Assembly: GCF_003967015.1 (NCBI RefSeq)
Contig: NZ_AP017560.1
Span: forward strand, 372,001-436,000
Reading direction: 5' to 3'
From: Pseudanabaena sp. ABRG5-3
GTDB taxonomy: Bacteria; Cyanobacteriota; Cyanobacteriia; Pseudanabaenales; Pseudanabaenaceae
DNA length: 64,000 nt
The position numbers were made by a program, and so were the translations under genes. This document shows positions 63,241-64,000 of this stretch, one piece after another. Position 1 is the first letter of the stretch. Every line of letters begins with the position of its first letter. The notes beneath the pieces are model-generated. The model was given only the letters and a program-made list of their open reading frames with translations, was not told where the DNA came from and made no database searches.

Positions 63241-64000
63241 TGAAATTTACTGATCAGATTCGCCCCTATATTTCTAAAATTACTTCTAGCCGCTACAACA
63301 TCTGGGGCATCAGAGTCTTAGTAACTATTGGTTTAGTTTGGGCCTATATCTGGTCATTAAATGGTTTAAAGGTTAATCCCGAATTAATCAAAACTAGTCT
63401 GCCCTACATGACAGATTTTCTGTCACGCCTTTTGCCGCCCGATCTGAGCATTTTAGATGTGGCAATTAAGGCGTTAATTGAGACTGTGCAAATGTCTCTA
63501 TGGGGAACGACGATTGGCGCAATTCTTTCGATTCCCCTTGCCCTCATATCCGCACGCAACCTTTCTCCATTATGGCTACGTTGGCTCGCTAATCTTCTCC
63601 AAAATGCTGTCCGTTCTGTTCCATCAATTATTTTAGGTCTATTCTTTGTCGCCGCAACGGGCTTAGGTGCGCCCGCAGGAACCTTAGCATTAGGAATTTA
63701 TACAATTGGCTATTTGGCAAAATTTTATCAAGAAGCGATCGAGTCGGTTGATCGGCGATCGCTAGAGGCTTTGCAAGTGAGTCGGGCCTCATGGTGGCAA
63801 ATTGCTCAATATGGGGTGATGCCTCAAGTTTTACCCCTCTGTCTTGGCTATACGCTCTATATGTTTGAATACAATATTCGAGCTGCCTCCGTTTTAGGTG
63901 TAGTCGGTGCGGGTGGAATTGGCTTTGAATTGGTGAGTTATATTCGTGGTTTTGAATATAACAAAGCAACGACAATGATGCTAGTTTTGTTAGTAGTTGT
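63240..64000 (+). CDS. phnE: Phosphonate-type ABC transporter permease (PhnE-like), 3' end outside window
   Basis: Starting from ATG at 63240, 253 codons are visible before the window ends. The protein begins MKFTDQIRPYISKITSSRYN, has an N-terminal helix (about 26-46) and the binding-protein-dependent permease core: KALIETVQMSLWGTTIGAIL, LLQNAVRSVPSIILGLFFVAATG and the EAA loop around ESVDRRSLEALQVSRASWWQI. The last visible part GVVGAGGIGFELVSYIRGF is typical of PhnE. Only the last few residues are likely missing. Confidence 0.92.
   Translation, partial: MKFTDQIRPYISKITSSRYNIWGIRVLVTIGLVWAYIWSLNGLKVNPELIKTSLPYMTDFLSRLLPPDLSILDVAIKALIETVQMSLWGTTIGAILSIPLALISARNLSPLWLRWLANLLQNAVRSVPSIILGLFFVAATGLGAPAGTLALGIYTIGYLAKFYQEAIESVDRRSLEALQVSRASWWQIAQYGVMPQVLPLCLGYTLYMFEYNIRAASVLGVVGAGGIGFELVSYIRGFEYNKATTMMLVLLVV

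Noticed and set aside
1-64000. GCGATCGC octamers as regulatory sites
   Set aside because: They are HIP1 sites spread through coding and non-coding DNA of most cyanobacteria and show no local clustering tied to a gene.

Overview
The window is cyanobacterial chromosome. It carries psbM (photosystem II), chlP (geranylgeranyl reductase), a GUN4-domain kinase, a TxlA/HCF164-like thioredoxin, two FtsH proteases, two NtcA-type promoters and very many GCGATCGC (HIP1) octamers. Base composition, the many intergenic palindromes and the gene families suggest a Pseudanabaena-like genome, but that genus call is an inference. No rRNA, tRNA or CRISPR array was found.

Layout. 1-5.1 kb: the 5' end of a recQ-type helicase, an FHA-PAS-GGDEF-EAL protein and an M61 peptidase. 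5.3-14.3 kb: an all-minus-strand Nit1-type cluster, the nitrogen-starvation nitrilase cluster related to Synechocystis sll0783-sll0787 and Mycobacterium MSMEG_0565-0572. Besides the usual members (flavoprotein, Sll0783-like protein, nitrilase, radical SAM enzyme, acetyltransferase, PurM-like protein, glycosyltransferase, MSMEG_0570-like protein) it holds a DUF1348 protein and a methyltransferase. Two sites matching the full NtcA-activated promoter consensus (GTAN8TAC-N23-TAN3T) precede the flavoprotein gene and the Sll0783-nitrilase unit. 14.4-17.9 kb: a minus-strand envelope redox unit of an MXKDX-repeat lipoprotein, exported thioredoxin-like protein, CcdA-like protein, cytochrome b and molybdopterin oxidoreductase.

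18-35 kb: a membrane protein, an ECF sigma/anti-sigma pair, a cation/proton antiporter, an MpaB-like protein, a TrmJ-like methyltransferase, a class A beta-lactamase-like protein, TxlA-like thioredoxin, a GPH-type transporter, a CBS-PAS hybrid kinase, a YyaL-type protein and chlP. 35.3-38.3 kb is a small accessory island: a PD-(D/E)XK-like protein, a PIN/RHH/DUF4926 operon and a HicB-like gene followed by an AT-rich gene for a protein with a HEPN-like motif. 38.3-54.2 kb: Zn-ribbon/kinase/GUN4 protein, psbM (39 codons), an S1-domain protein, ftsH, pheA, a membrane protein, divergent lepA and infB, an IS5-like remnant and a second ftsH. 54.3-64 kb: a caspase-fold protein lacking its catalytic Cys, a Uma2 protein, hemW, a DUF58 protein, a membrane protein and a phnDCE-type ABC transporter cut by the window end.

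The most striking non-coding feature is a population of near-perfect intergenic hairpins. Their arms differ in sequence, but at least 23 share the apex GC-NNN-GC, most often GCGAAGC, GCGTAGC or GCAAAGC. Some sit inside MITE-like elements with terminal inverted repeats. Paralogous copies show compensatory changes in both arms. One 160-bp element at 58751-58910 has 15-bp terminal inverted repeats and a 7-bp target-site duplication that overlaps a stop codon.
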